Shown here one piece after another: positions 53,723 through 62,316 of a stretch of DNA of 64,000 nt (positions are counted from its first letter, which is position 1; each line of letters starts with the position of its first letter). The DNA comes from Schleiferiaceae bacterium (lineage in GTDB: Bacteria; Bacteroidota; Bacteroidia; Flavobacteriales; Schleiferiaceae): assembly GCA_018401735.1 (NCBI GenBank), contig JAGYKI010000005.1, forward strand, positions 1 to 64,000. Direction: 5' to 3'. The notes under the pieces were generated by a model. It worked only from the letters and a program-made list of their open reading frames with translations, ran no database searches and had not been told where the DNA came from. A program made the translations under genes and the position numbers.

Positions 53723-56122
53723 TTAAGAAATGATGCGAAGATTGTCCTCACGCGAATCCTCTTCCATATAAAGAAGGAGTCCTTGCCATTTCTTAATCGC
53801 GTCTTTAAGCATTTTGGCGTTAAAAGGCTTAGGAATAAAATCATTCATACCCGCTTCAATACAGCGCTTTTGATCTGCCACCTCAGCATTAGCGGTAACA
53901 GCAATAATAATAGGACGTTCAGGCTGATCTTTAACAATGCGCTTGGTGGCTTCAATACCATCCATCTTAGGCATTTGAACATCCATGAAAATAATTTGAT
54001 AGCGCTTGGTTAAAGCCATTTCCCAAGCCTCTAAACCATTATTAGCGATATCTACCTCATAGCCCATGGTCTTCATAATCATGACCAAAAGCTTTTGATT
54101 TATAGGGTTGTCTTCTGCGTATAAAATCTTTAGACCTTCTATTTTTTCTTGGTACTCATCTTTCAGCTCTTGCGCGTGTTTAGATAAGTTTAGGCGAGGA
54201 GTTTTTAAAACAAACTCGCAAACTACAGTAGTACCATGACCGAACTCACTATCAACCCATAACTCGCCACCCATTAGCTCGACAATATTAGAAGAGATGG
54301 TGAGGCCTAAACCTGTACCGCCGTGTGTACGCGTATTGCCTTCGTTACCTTGATTAAAGGCCTTTACCACTTTATTTAAGTCTTCGCTTTTAATACCTAT
54401 ACCCGTATCCTGAACGGTCATTTTTAAATTTACCAAATTGCCTTCTACGCTTTGCATTTGCATAGAAAAGTTAACATTACCCTTCTCGGTAAATTTAAAG
54501 GCATTGTCTAAAAGATGGTAAATCACTTGTCCTAATCGATCGGGATCACCCGCTAACTCTTCAGGAATGTTTTCATCGTACTGCATCTTGAAGTTGATCG
54601 CACTACTATCTTTAGCACCAGCTTGCTCGATGGCTTTATTAACTACCGCTTTTAAATCAAATTTGCGTGTTTCCAGTTTTAAGGAACCAGAATCGATAGC
54701 CGAGAAATTTAAAAGATCCATCAGTAAATTGTTCAACTGCTCGCTGTTTTTGCGAATGGTCTCCAATTTAGCCTGCTGATCAGAATCCAATTTTGAACGC
54801 GACAAAAACTCCGTCATCCCCATAATGGCGTTCATCGGAGTTTTAAGTTCATGACTCACCGAGTTCATAAAGTTTTGTTGGCTTACTACCGCACTTTCAC
54901 TTTGGGTAATGTGCATCCGCATATTATAACCAAAGCGCTGACTTAAAGCGATGGTTTGCGCAATTATAAAAATGATATAACCAAAAAAGGAAATGAATAA
55001 GTGGCCAGTACCAAAGCCAAAAAAAGCTGAAAGTTTTAAAGTCATAACCCCAATTAATGCCAAAACAGAAATGGTGGTAAACCAGCTCATACTATGACTA
55101 AAACGAATAGCTCTTAAATAAAATGAAGTGGTAACAAGCAGTGCTAAGGCAATAAACAAAAGGTAATAATCGATAAAGGCGGTAAAAGTTTGGGGCGGCA
55201 ACATTACACTTAAAGCCATGATTAATGACGTTGCACCAATGGTGTGAAATATCCACTCGGGGGCACGGCGCGCAATTAAGTTTTTATAGAAATAGGTGAA
55301 GAATATCACGCTAAGAAACAGGCTGAGGTACTCTAAGCGAATAGCGGTATACCAATTTAAGCCACCAAATACTTCATGCAAAATATAGGTGTCTGTACCA
55401 ACGATCCGATACATGTAGGTTAAAGCAAAAAGGCCAAAGAATAAAAAGGCAAAATCTAATTTCTGAAAATAATATACAATCAAGGAAAATACCGCGGCAA
55501 TCATTAAAGTTCCAGCAATAAATAAGGAACCGCTAACCGCCATATTTTTGTAAAAAAATAGGGTTTCCGATGGCCCAATGCTGATTGGAGCTACAGGGCC
55601 GCCTTTATGATGTTCAAAGTTAGAAACATGAAGCACCAAGCGATTACTTCCCTTCACTAATTTTATATTCGCCACTTTCGGTAGCCAATATGGTTCCGAT
55701 GCGCCTAAATCTTTACCTACCTCGCCATTTTTGGAAACTAATTGACCGTTTAAATAAAGGGAATAAGCCGAATAAAACTCTGGTATTCGCAATGCTAAAT
55801 TATCGGTTCCCTGAGAGCTTACAATATTTAACTCATAGCTTGCAAAACCTTTAGCGTGGTAGGATTTACGTAGTTCCGGAATATCTGACCAAGACTCTCC
55901 AAAGTCAAGAAAGAAGGGACGCTCGCTTGCCTCAGGAGCCTTTTCGGGATTTACAAATTCTTTCCAGTAAAAACGCCATCGGCCCTCTAAATCGATAACC
56001 TCAGGCTCAGAGAAATAGGTGTCTGATAAAACCATTTCAGCATTAATGACCTTCGCCGCCTTTACCACTGACGGAAGAAGGCTAAAAGCTAGGAATATTA
56101 ATATGTATGAAAATTTCTTCAC
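53723..56122 (-). CDS. Hybrid sensor histidine kinase with 7TMR-DISM sensor and receiver domain
   Basis: A 799-residue protein with a Sec signal and a periplasmic DISMED-type beta domain (about 25-190; PEVIDLEGRWRFYW, FASYELNIVSS). Seven hydrophobic helices follow (about 197-395), then HisKA with His424 in NSVSHELKTPMNA, a HATPase domain (N-box HLLDNAFKF, G-box GGTGLGLTIS) and a receiver domain (about 664-782) with Asp714 in IIFMDVQMPKMDG. There is no HPt domain, so phosphate probably passes to a separate protein. The start is GTG at 56122, since the frame has a TAG just before and this start gives the full signal peptide. It likely senses carbohydrates or other small molecules in the periplasm. 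Confidence 0.92.
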   Translation of the reverse strand: MKKFSYILIFLAFSLLPSVVKAAKVINAEMVLSDTYFSEPEVIDLEGRWRFYWKEFVNPEKAPEASERPFFLDFGESWSDIPELRKSYHAKGFASYELNIVSSQGTDNLALRIPEFYSAYSLYLNGQLVSKNGEVGKDLGASEPYWLPKVANIKLVKGSNRLVLHVSNFEHHKGGPVAPISIGPSETLFFYKNMAVSGSLFIAGTLMIAAVFSLIVYYFQKLDFAFLFFGLFALTYMYRIVGTDTYILHEVFGGLNWYTAIRLEYLSLFLSVIFFTYFYKNLIARRAPEWIFHTIGATSLIMALSVMLPPQTFTAFIDYYLLFIALALLVTTSFYLRAIRFSHSMSWFTTISVLALIGVMTLKLSAFFGFGTGHLFISFFGYIIFIIAQTIALSQRFGYNMRMHITQSESAVVSQQNFMNSVSHELKTPMNAIMGMTEFLSRSKLDSDQQAKLETIRKNSEQLNNLLMDLLNFSAIDSGSLKLETRKFDLKAVVNKAIEQAGAKDSSAINFKMQYDENIPEELAGDPDRLGQVIYHLLDNAFKFTEKGNVNFSMQMQSVEGNLVNLKMTVQDTGIGIKSEDLNKVVKAFNQGNEGNTRTHGGTGLGLTISSNIVELMGGELWVDSEFGHGTTVVCEFVLKTPRLNLSKHAQELKDEYQEKIEGLKILYAEDNPINQKLLVMIMKTMGYEVDIANNGLEAWEMALTKRYQIIFMDVQMPKMDGIEATKRIVKDQPERPIIIAVTANAEVADQKRCIEAGMNDFIPKPFNAKMLKDAIKKWQGLLLYMEEDSREDNLRIIS

Positions 56123-56666
56123 CTATGTATTACTGTAACGATGGTATAAAGCAATCAAGATACCAATTAATAAACACTTAATTATGAGTTACTTAAACAT
56201 TAAACGCCTTCTTGAGAATTCCCCATTAGAGATAATTTTTCCAATTTTGGGAAATACGGGCGAATCCTCTCAAAAACGGAATAAAGATGCTTCTTTTTTT
56301 TCACTTCTCAAAACCTAGGTCTAGCCTAAACAATATATTAACAGACTAAAAAGGAGATAACCGATATCTTCAAGGCAAAAACTCCGCTAGAGCAGCAATG
56401 CGCTCTCATTATTCATTCTCTTAATTAAATTTCCTCGTCCTCAATAATTTAGAATAAACAGCCCGTATTATCTTATGGTTAAGCCTTATCCATTAGGGCT
56501 TATTAATAGAAATTGTCTTTTCTTGCGGCGTCCGAATTGGAAGCCCTGAAATTTAGATGCTTATAAAGCTTTTTTTAACAAGGCTTTAACGCGTGTTTAA
56601 AGGCCTTTGCTTCAAATTCGCAGGACTGTTAAAAACCCGATTCCTAACCGATTTAAAGGAAACTAT
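56123..56666. other. Divergent intergenic region, 544 bp
   Basis: Lies between the histidine kinase gene and the moxR/bat operon. It must hold both promoters, but no box pair fits the consensus well and no ORF with coding character is present. In-frame codons upstream of the moxR ATG (from 56607) look non-coding. Confidence 0.3.
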
Positions 56667-57671
56667 ATGGATACAAGTCAAAGCTCAATCGATATTAGAG
56701 CATTGAACGAGAAAATTGAAAAAGAAAGCGCATTTGTTGACCTTTTAATGATGGAACTGAACAAGTCTATCATCGGTCAGAAAACCATGCTCGAAAGACT
56801 TTTAATTGCCTTACTGGGAAATGGCCATATCTTACTAGAAGGGGTCCCCGGTCTCGCCAAAACCCTCGCTATTAAATCCCTTTCCGAAGCGATTGAAGCA
56901 GACTATAGCCGTATTCAATTTACCCCCGACCTTTTACCCAGCGACGTGGTAGGCACCCAAATTTACAATATGAAGGACAATGAGTTCGCCATTAAAAAGG
57001 GACCCATTTTCGCAAACTTCGTATTAGCGGATGAAATAAACCGCGCGCCCGCCAAAGTGCAAAGTGCTCTATTAGAAGCCATGCAAGAACGTCAAGTAAC
57101 CATTGGTGAAAAAACCTATCCGCTGCCCAAACCATTCTTGGTTTTGGCAACACAAAACCCGGTAGAGCAAGAAGGAACTTATCCCTTACCAGAAGCGCAA
57201 AGCGATCGCTTTATGCTGAAAACAGTTATTACCTATCCGAAAAAGGAGGAAGAACGCCTAATTATGCGTCAAAACCTAAGCGGTAATAAAGAAAAGATAA
57301 ATCCCGTGGTTAGCCTCGAAACCATTTTAAGAGCGAGAGAAGTGGTAAAAGAGGTTTACATGGACGAAAAAATTGAGAAGTATATTCTTGATATTGTTTT
57401 CGCCACCCGTAAACCCGAAGAATATCGCTTATCATCCTTAAAACCACTCATTGAGTTTGGTGCCTCACCGCGCGGTAGCATTGCTTTAGCCAATGCCGCT
57501 AAAGTGCAGGCTTTTATTAAACGTCGCGGATATGTAATTCCCGAAGATGTACGCGCCGTAGTGCAAGACGTTCTTCGCCACCGTATTGGCATTACCTACG
57601 AGGCAGAAGCGGAAAATGTAAGCAGCGTGGATATCATTAATCAGATTATCGACAACGTAGACGTGCCCTAA
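56667..57671 (+). CDS. MoxR-family AAA+ ATPase (Bat operon)
   Basis: A 334-residue MoxR ATPase starting at ATG 56667. Walker A is GVPGLAKT (59-66) in the MoxR form, Walker B is in FVLADEINRAPAKVQ (about 118-132), and sensor-like blocks ATQNPVEQEGTYPLPEAQ and PRGSIALANAAKV follow. It is probably a chaperone acting on the VWA proteins encoded downstream. The usual bat order (moxR, DUF58, batX, batA, batB, batC, batD) is kept. Confidence 0.93.
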   Translation: MDTSQSSIDIRALNEKIEKESAFVDLLMMELNKSIIGQKTMLERLLIALLGNGHILLEGVPGLAKTLAIKSLSEAIEADYSRIQFTPDLLPSDVVGTQIYNMKDNEFAIKKGPIFANFVLADEINRAPAKVQSALLEAMQERQVTIGEKTYPLPKPFLVLATQNPVEQEGTYPLPEAQSDRFMLKTVITYPKKEEERLIMRQNLSGNKEKINPVVSLETILRAREVVKEVYMDEKIEKYILDIVFATRKPEEYRLSSLKPLIEFGASPRGSIALANAAKVQAFIKRRGYVIPEDVRAVVQDVLRHRIGITYEAEAENVSSVDIINQIIDNVDVP

Positions 57672-57728
57672 TCTTTAATTTCAGCAATCTAAATCCAATT
57701 TTTTATCCTAAAAGCCTTTTAGCGCCTA

Positions 57729-58598
57729 ATGGACACGCAACAACTTCTTAAGAAAGTACGCCGTATTGAAATTAAAACCCGACGATTGAGTAATCATATC
57801 TTCTCGGGTGAATATCATAGTAATTTCAAAGGGCGCGGTATGACTTTTAGTGAAGTGCGCGCTTATGAAATTGGCGATGATATCCGAGCGATTGACTGGA
57901 ACGTTACTGCTAAACTAAATGAGCCTCATATTAAGGTTTTTGAAGAGGAGCGCGAGTTAACCTTAATGCTATTAGTAGATGTAAGTGGCTCTGAGAACTT
58001 TGGCTCTCGCAATCAGCTTAAGCGCGAAATGATTACCGAAATTTGCGCCACTCTGGCCTTTTCGGCCATTCAAAATAACGACAAGGTAGGTGTGCTTTTC
58101 TTTAGCGATAAAGTAGAGAAATTTATCCCTCCCGCTAAAGGTAAATCGCATACCCTACGCATTATTCGCGAACTTATCGAGTTTAAGCCGCAAAGCACCA
58201 AAACCAACATTAGCGAGGCCCTCCGCTTTTTTAGTGCCTTTCAGAAAAGACGTGCTATAGTATTCGTATTAAGCGATTTTATGGATACACGTTACCGTGA
58301 TAGTTTAAAAATCGCTAGTCGTAAACACGACTTAACTGGCATTCGCATTTTCGATCCGCGCGAAGAAGAACTACCCAATTTAGGCTTGCTGCCACTGAAA
58401 GATCCTGAATCGGGTAAAACTCATTGGGTAAACACCTCCTCTTATAAATTGCGCGCCAAATTGCGAAAGCGTTTTAATGATTCTAAAGCTTACTATTTGG
58501 AGAGTTTTTTAAGAAGCGGTTCCGGTGAACTTTCCATTCGCATCGATCAATCGTACGCCTTAGCGCTATTAGGATATTTTAAAAAACGCAGTCGATGA
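57729..58598 (+). CDS. DUF58 domain protein (Bat operon)
   Basis: A 289-residue protein with the DUF58 signature YEIGDDIRAIDWNVTAK (46-62), then a VWA-like core opening VDVSGS (about 83-88) and HDLTGIRIFDPREEELP. It lacks an obvious membrane segment, so it is likely cytoplasmic and partners the MoxR ATPase. It overlaps the next gene by 4 bp (ATGA). Confidence 0.9.
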   Translation: MDTQQLLKKVRRIEIKTRRLSNHIFSGEYHSNFKGRGMTFSEVRAYEIGDDIRAIDWNVTAKLNEPHIKVFEEERELTLMLLVDVSGSENFGSRNQLKREMITEICATLAFSAIQNNDKVGVLFFSDKVEKFIPPAKGKSHTLRIIRELIEFKPQSTKTNISEALRFFSAFQKRRAIVFVLSDFMDTRYRDSLKIASRKHDLTGIRIFDPREEELPNLGLLPLKDPESGKTHWVNTSSYKLRAKLRKRFNDSKAYYLESFLRSGSGELSIRIDQSYALALLGYFKKRSR

Positions 58599-59503
58599 AA
58601 AAAGTAATTCTTCTTTTTATTGGCCTCTGCAGCAGCGTTCTCTCTGCCCAAAATATCAGCTTTTCGCTTGAAGCAGATACCAATAGCATCTTAATCGGAG
58701 AACAAATCAAGCTTCAGCTTAAAGCGGAAATTCCCGCGGGCGACAATTATCAATGGCCTTTTTTACCCGATACGATAAAAGGACTTCTTACCCTAGAAAC
58801 AGGCTCTATCGATAGCCTTATTAAAAATGATCGCCTCACCTTAAGCCAAAATATTAACATTAGCTCTTTTGATAGTGGCTTTGTTCACATTCCCAGATTG
58901 GCTTTAATTAGTGGCAGTGATAGCGCCTTTAGTCAGGGCTTTATTATTCGAGTAGCCTTAGCAAAGGCCCAAGAAGACCATGAACTTTACGATATTAAGG
59001 GGCCGAAGGATGCGCCCTTTGAATGGCTACCAATATTCTATATTTCTCTAGGCCTAATTAGTTTGGCGCTACTTGTCTTCTATTTGCTGAAGCGGATGCG
59101 CAACAAAAAGAAGGCCCCTCAAAAAGAACTAATTCCTAGTCTACCTCCCTCAGAATGGGCCTTGCAAGAGCTTCAGAAACTAGAAGCGCGTAAGCTTTGG
59201 CAAGAAGGGAAACAAAAGGAATTTTATTCTGAATTAATCGATATCCTTCGTCATTTCTTGGAAAGAAAATATTCGCTAAAAGCCATGGAAAGCACGGCAG
59301 AGGAGCTGATTGAAAAGATTGCTAAGTTAGAAATAGCCTCAGAAAATTTTAGCGCAATAAGTAAGAGTTTGCGCCTAAGCAGTATGGTGAAATTTGCCAA
59401 GCAACAAGCCTTAGCCTACGAAAATGAAGAAGCCTTTCAAGCTATTAAAGATTTTGTTTTAAAGACTCAGGTTAAACAAGTGAAGGAGGAAAAGAATGAG
59501 TAA
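58595..59503 (+). CDS. Bat operon membrane protein of unknown role
   Basis: A 302-residue protein with a Sec signal (about 1-19), a periplasmic beta domain (about 20-135), one transmembrane helix (about 148-166) and a charged helical cytoplasmic tail. A protein of this shape is commonly encoded between the DUF58 and batA genes in Bacteroidota. Its precise role is not known to me. It overlaps batA by 8 bp. Confidence 0.75.
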   Translation: MKKVILLFIGLCSSVLSAQNISFSLEADTNSILIGEQIKLQLKAEIPAGDNYQWPFLPDTIKGLLTLETGSIDSLIKNDRLTLSQNINISSFDSGFVHIPRLALISGSDSAFSQGFIIRVALAKAQEDHELYDIKGPKDAPFEWLPIFYISLGLISLALLVFYLLKRMRNKKKAPQKELIPSLPPSEWALQELQKLEARKLWQEGKQKEFYSELIDILRHFLERKYSLKAMESTAEELIEKIAKLEIASENFSAISKSLRLSSMVKFAKQQALAYENEEAFQAIKDFVLKTQVKQVKEEKNE

Positions 59504-60497
59504 GTACGAATTTCAAAATCCCGAATTTCTGTGGCTTCTTTTGGTTTTGATACCCATTCTAATCTGGTATTATCTCAAAGAACGTAAAAGTCATCCCGAG
59601 CTGCTTTTCCCAGAAACAGAATTCCTTGCTCACCAAAAAAGCAACCGCTGGGCCTGGCTTCGCTACATTTCTCCCTTTTTGCGTGTGGCCATTATCAGTC
59701 TTGTTATCATCGGTTTGGCTCGTCCGCGCAGCTCGCAAGAAAAAAGTCGTAGCCGGGATACCGAGGGCATTGACATTGTAATGGCAGTTGACGTTTCGGC
59801 CTCCATGCTGGCGCAAGATTTGAAACCCGATCGCTTAGAGGCTACGAAAGAAGTGGCAGCAAATTTTATTGAAGGCCGTCCTACCGATCGCATTGGGCTA
59901 GTGGTTTACGCTGGTGAAAGCTATACGCAAACCCCGCTAACTACCGACCATGCCGTTTTGCGCAATGCGCTCGCTGGTCTTCGTCACGGCTTAATCGAAG
60001 ATGGAACAGCCATTGGCATGGGCCTCGCCACCATAGTGAATCGCTTAAAAGACAGCAAAGCAAAAAGTAAGGTGGCCATCCTTCTAACCGATGGGGAAAA
60101 CAATCGCGGGGAAATTGACCCAATTACTGCTTCTCAGCTGGCCAAGGAATTTAATATTAGAGTGTACACTATTGGAGTGGGCACCAAAGGCCTCGCTCGT
60201 ACTCCTATTGCTTATGATGGCCGCGGCGGCTTTCAATTCACCAATATGGAAGTAAACATCGACGAAGAATTGCTGCAAGAAATCGCTGACCAAACCGGCG
60301 GTAAATATTTCCGTGCTACCGACAATGAAAAGCTGCAAGCCATTTACAATGAAATTGATACTCTAGAAAAAACCAAATTAGAAGAAATTAAGTTTTATAC
60401 CTACGACGAGAAGTTTGATGTTTTCATACTTTGGGCACTAGCCCTCTTTAGCCTAGAGGTAATTTTGCGTTATACCTTCTTAAAAAGCTTCATTTAA
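59496..60497 (+). CDS. batA: BatA, membrane VWA-domain protein
   Basis: A 333-residue protein with membrane helices near both ends (about 11-27, 58-76 and 307-325) and a VWA domain between. Its MIDAS motif DVSAS is at 99-103 in MAVDVSASMLAQDL, with the later metal-binding segments TPLTTDH and LLTDGEN. BatA is implicated in aerotolerance in Bacteroides; the molecular function is not established. It overlaps batB at TAATG. Confidence 0.92.
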   Translation: MSKYEFQNPEFLWLLLVLIPILIWYYLKERKSHPELLFPETEFLAHQKSNRWAWLRYISPFLRVAIISLVIIGLARPRSSQEKSRSRDTEGIDIVMAVDVSASMLAQDLKPDRLEATKEVAANFIEGRPTDRIGLVVYAGESYTQTPLTTDHAVLRNALAGLRHGLIEDGTAIGMGLATIVNRLKDSKAKSKVAILLTDGENNRGEIDPITASQLAKEFNIRVYTIGVGTKGLARTPIAYDGRGGFQFTNMEVNIDEELLQEIADQTGGKYFRATDNEKLQAIYNEIDTLEKTKLEEIKFYTYDEKFDVFILWALALFSLEVILRYTFLKSFI

Positions 60498-61528
60498 TGT
60501 ACCAATTAGAAGAACCACAATACTTTTACCTTTTACTGCTTATTCCTGCGGTACTGGTATTCTTTGGGCTTTTTCTCACTTGGAAAAGAAAAGCTCAAAA
60601 CTATTTTGGCGACCGCGATTTATTGCAAAGACTTAGTCCGGAGCGCTCTAAAAACAAACCGCTTTTAAAGCTCATTCTTGCGCTTTGCATAATTGTTCTT
60701 TTGGCACTCGCCTTGGTAAATCCGCAGGTTGGCTCTCGACTCGAAAAAGTGCAACGCGAAGGAGTAGATATCGTTTTTGCCATCGATGTAAGTAAAAGTA
60801 TGCTGGCCGAAGACGTGCAGCCGAATCGCTTAGAAAGGGCAAAACTTATTATTTCGCGCACGCTAGATGAGCTCGTAAGCGACCGTATTGGCATTATTAC
60901 CTACGCCGGTCGAGCTTATCCTCAATTACCCATTACCACCGATTATGGTGCCGCTCGCCTCTTTCTTAAAAACATCAATACCGACCTTATCCCTTCTCAA
61001 GGAACGGCTATTGGGGAAGCGATTGATTTAGCTACCCAATATTTTGATGATGCCGATCAGAAAAATCGTCTGCTCGTAATTATTAGCGATGGGGAAGACC
61101 ATGAAGAGGGCATTAATGACGCGATTGAGAAGGCACGCGATCAACAAATTAGTATATACACCCTCGGTATTGGGAGTGAAAGAGGAGCACCCATTCCCGA
61201 AATGAACGGATCGCGCCGCATTGGCTATAAGAAAGATCAAAATAATGAGGTGGTTATCACCAAACTGAATAGTAAATTACTGGAAGAAATTGCAGAAGAC
61301 AGTAAAGGGAAATATGCTTCTGGCAACAGCACCCGCAGCAGCGTTAACTTTTTGATGGAGGAAATAAATGCCATGGAAAAAAAGCAATTTGAAACCAGCC
61401 TTTTTGCCGATTACGAAGATCAATTTCAATGGTTACTCGCTCCTGCCTTACTTTTACTTTTACTGGATGTGTTTATCCTCGACCGTAAAACTCAGTGGTT
61501 TAAAAATTTAAATCTCTTTAAGAAATGA
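60497..61528 (+). CDS. batB: BatB, membrane VWA-domain protein
   Basis: A 343-residue paralogue of BatA with the same layout: N-terminal helices (about 9-28 and 55-74), VWA domain with MIDAS DVSKS at 97-101 (FAIDVSKSMLAED), IISDGEDHEEG, and a C-terminal helix. The sequence similarity to BatA around the MIDAS and the TYAGRAYPQLPITTDYG block points to tandem duplication. It overlaps batC by 4 bp. Confidence 0.92.
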   Translation: MYQLEEPQYFYLLLLIPAVLVFFGLFLTWKRKAQNYFGDRDLLQRLSPERSKNKPLLKLILALCIIVLLALALVNPQVGSRLEKVQREGVDIVFAIDVSKSMLAEDVQPNRLERAKLIISRTLDELVSDRIGIITYAGRAYPQLPITTDYGAARLFLKNINTDLIPSQGTAIGEAIDLATQYFDDADQKNRLLVIISDGEDHEEGINDAIEKARDQQISIYTLGIGSERGAPIPEMNGSRRIGYKKDQNNEVVITKLNSKLLEEIAEDSKGKYASGNSTRSSVNFLMEEINAMEKKQFETSLFADYEDQFQWLLAPALLLLLLDVFILDRKTQWFKNLNLFKK

Positions 61529-62316
61529 GGACTAAGATTCTTTTGGCCGTCATTGTTACGCTTCTTGGCTTGACCTTACAAGCACAAAACAGCAATGAAA
61601 AAATTAAGGAAGGTAACGACCTATACCATGCTAATAAATTTGATGAAGCAGAAGTCGCTTTCCGCAGAGCCCTAAGTGAAGAGGGAAAAAACCAGGCTTT
61701 AGGCAATTTCAATTTAGGAGATGCACTCTACAAACAAAAACGCTATGCCGAAGCATTGGAGGCCTACGAAAAAAGTTTAAGTTTTGCCGAAAGCAAAGAG
61801 GAGCAAGCAGAAGCCTTACATAATATTGGGAATACGCATTTACAGGAAAAGAAGTTGGAAGAAGCTATTGAGGCATATAAAAAATCGCTTACTCTAAATC
61901 CGAAGGACGAAGAAACGCGCTATAACCTCAGCCAGGCCATTCGCCAGAAACAAAAGCAAGAGCAGCAACAAGAACAGAATAAAGATCAGGATAAGGACGA
62001 CGATAAAAAGGACGATCAGAAGAAGGATCAAGACCAGAAAGATCAGAAGAAAGATCAGGATAAAAAAGACGACCAAAAGAAGGACGACGAGAATAAGGAA
62101 GATCAAGACCAGAAGGAGCAACAGAAGGAGCAGGATAAAAAGGAGGACGATAAGCAGGATCCCAATAAGTCACCTTCGCAGGGAAAAGATAAAATTAGTC
62201 GCGAAAACGCCGAGCGCTTACTGCAAGCTTTAAATCGCGATGAAGAAAAGTTGCAGCAAAAACTTTTGCAACAAAAAATCAAAGCCAAACCCATTAAAAG
62301 CGCAAAAGACTGGTAA
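61525..62316 (+). CDS. batC: BatC, TPR protein with Lys/Asp/Gln-rich linker
   Basis: A 263-residue protein with a Sec signal (ending LTLQAQ), about three TPR units (FNLGDALYKQKRYAEALEAY, LHNIGNTHLQEKKLEEAIEAY) and then a low-complexity stretch of Lys, Asp, Gln and Glu (about 142-220). A short conserved C-terminus (SRENAERLLQALNRDEEKLQQ) follows. It is periplasmic. TPRs probably mediate assembly of the Bat complex. The stop overlaps batD (TAATG). Confidence 0.88.
   Translation: MRTKILLAVIVTLLGLTLQAQNSNEKIKEGNDLYHANKFDEAEVAFRRALSEEGKNQALGNFNLGDALYKQKRYAEALEAYEKSLSFAESKEEQAEALHNIGNTHLQEKKLEEAIEAYKKSLTLNPKDEETRYNLSQAIRQKQKQEQQQEQNKDQDKDDDKKDDQKKDQDQKDQKKDQDKKDDQKKDDENKEDQDQKEQQKEQDKKEDDKQDPNKSPSQGKDKISRENAERLLQALNRDEEKLQQKLLQQKIKAKPIKSAKDW
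61954..62164 (+). repeat. Low-complexity purine-rich coding repeat in batC
   Basis: A run of imperfect GATCAGAAGAAGGAT-like units encodes the Lys/Asp/Gln linker. It also opens long hydrophobic shadow frames on the minus strand that are not genes. Such a tract is a candidate for length variation between strains. Confidence 0.6.

Noticed and set aside
59559..60338. Several minus-strand frames opposite batA
   Set aside because: Shadows of a strongly supported VWA gene; no start context or conserved features.
61894..62173. Hydrophobic minus-strand frames of 75 and 81 codons
   Set aside because: Mirror of the low-complexity Lys/Asp/Gln tract in batC; an artefact of codon composition.
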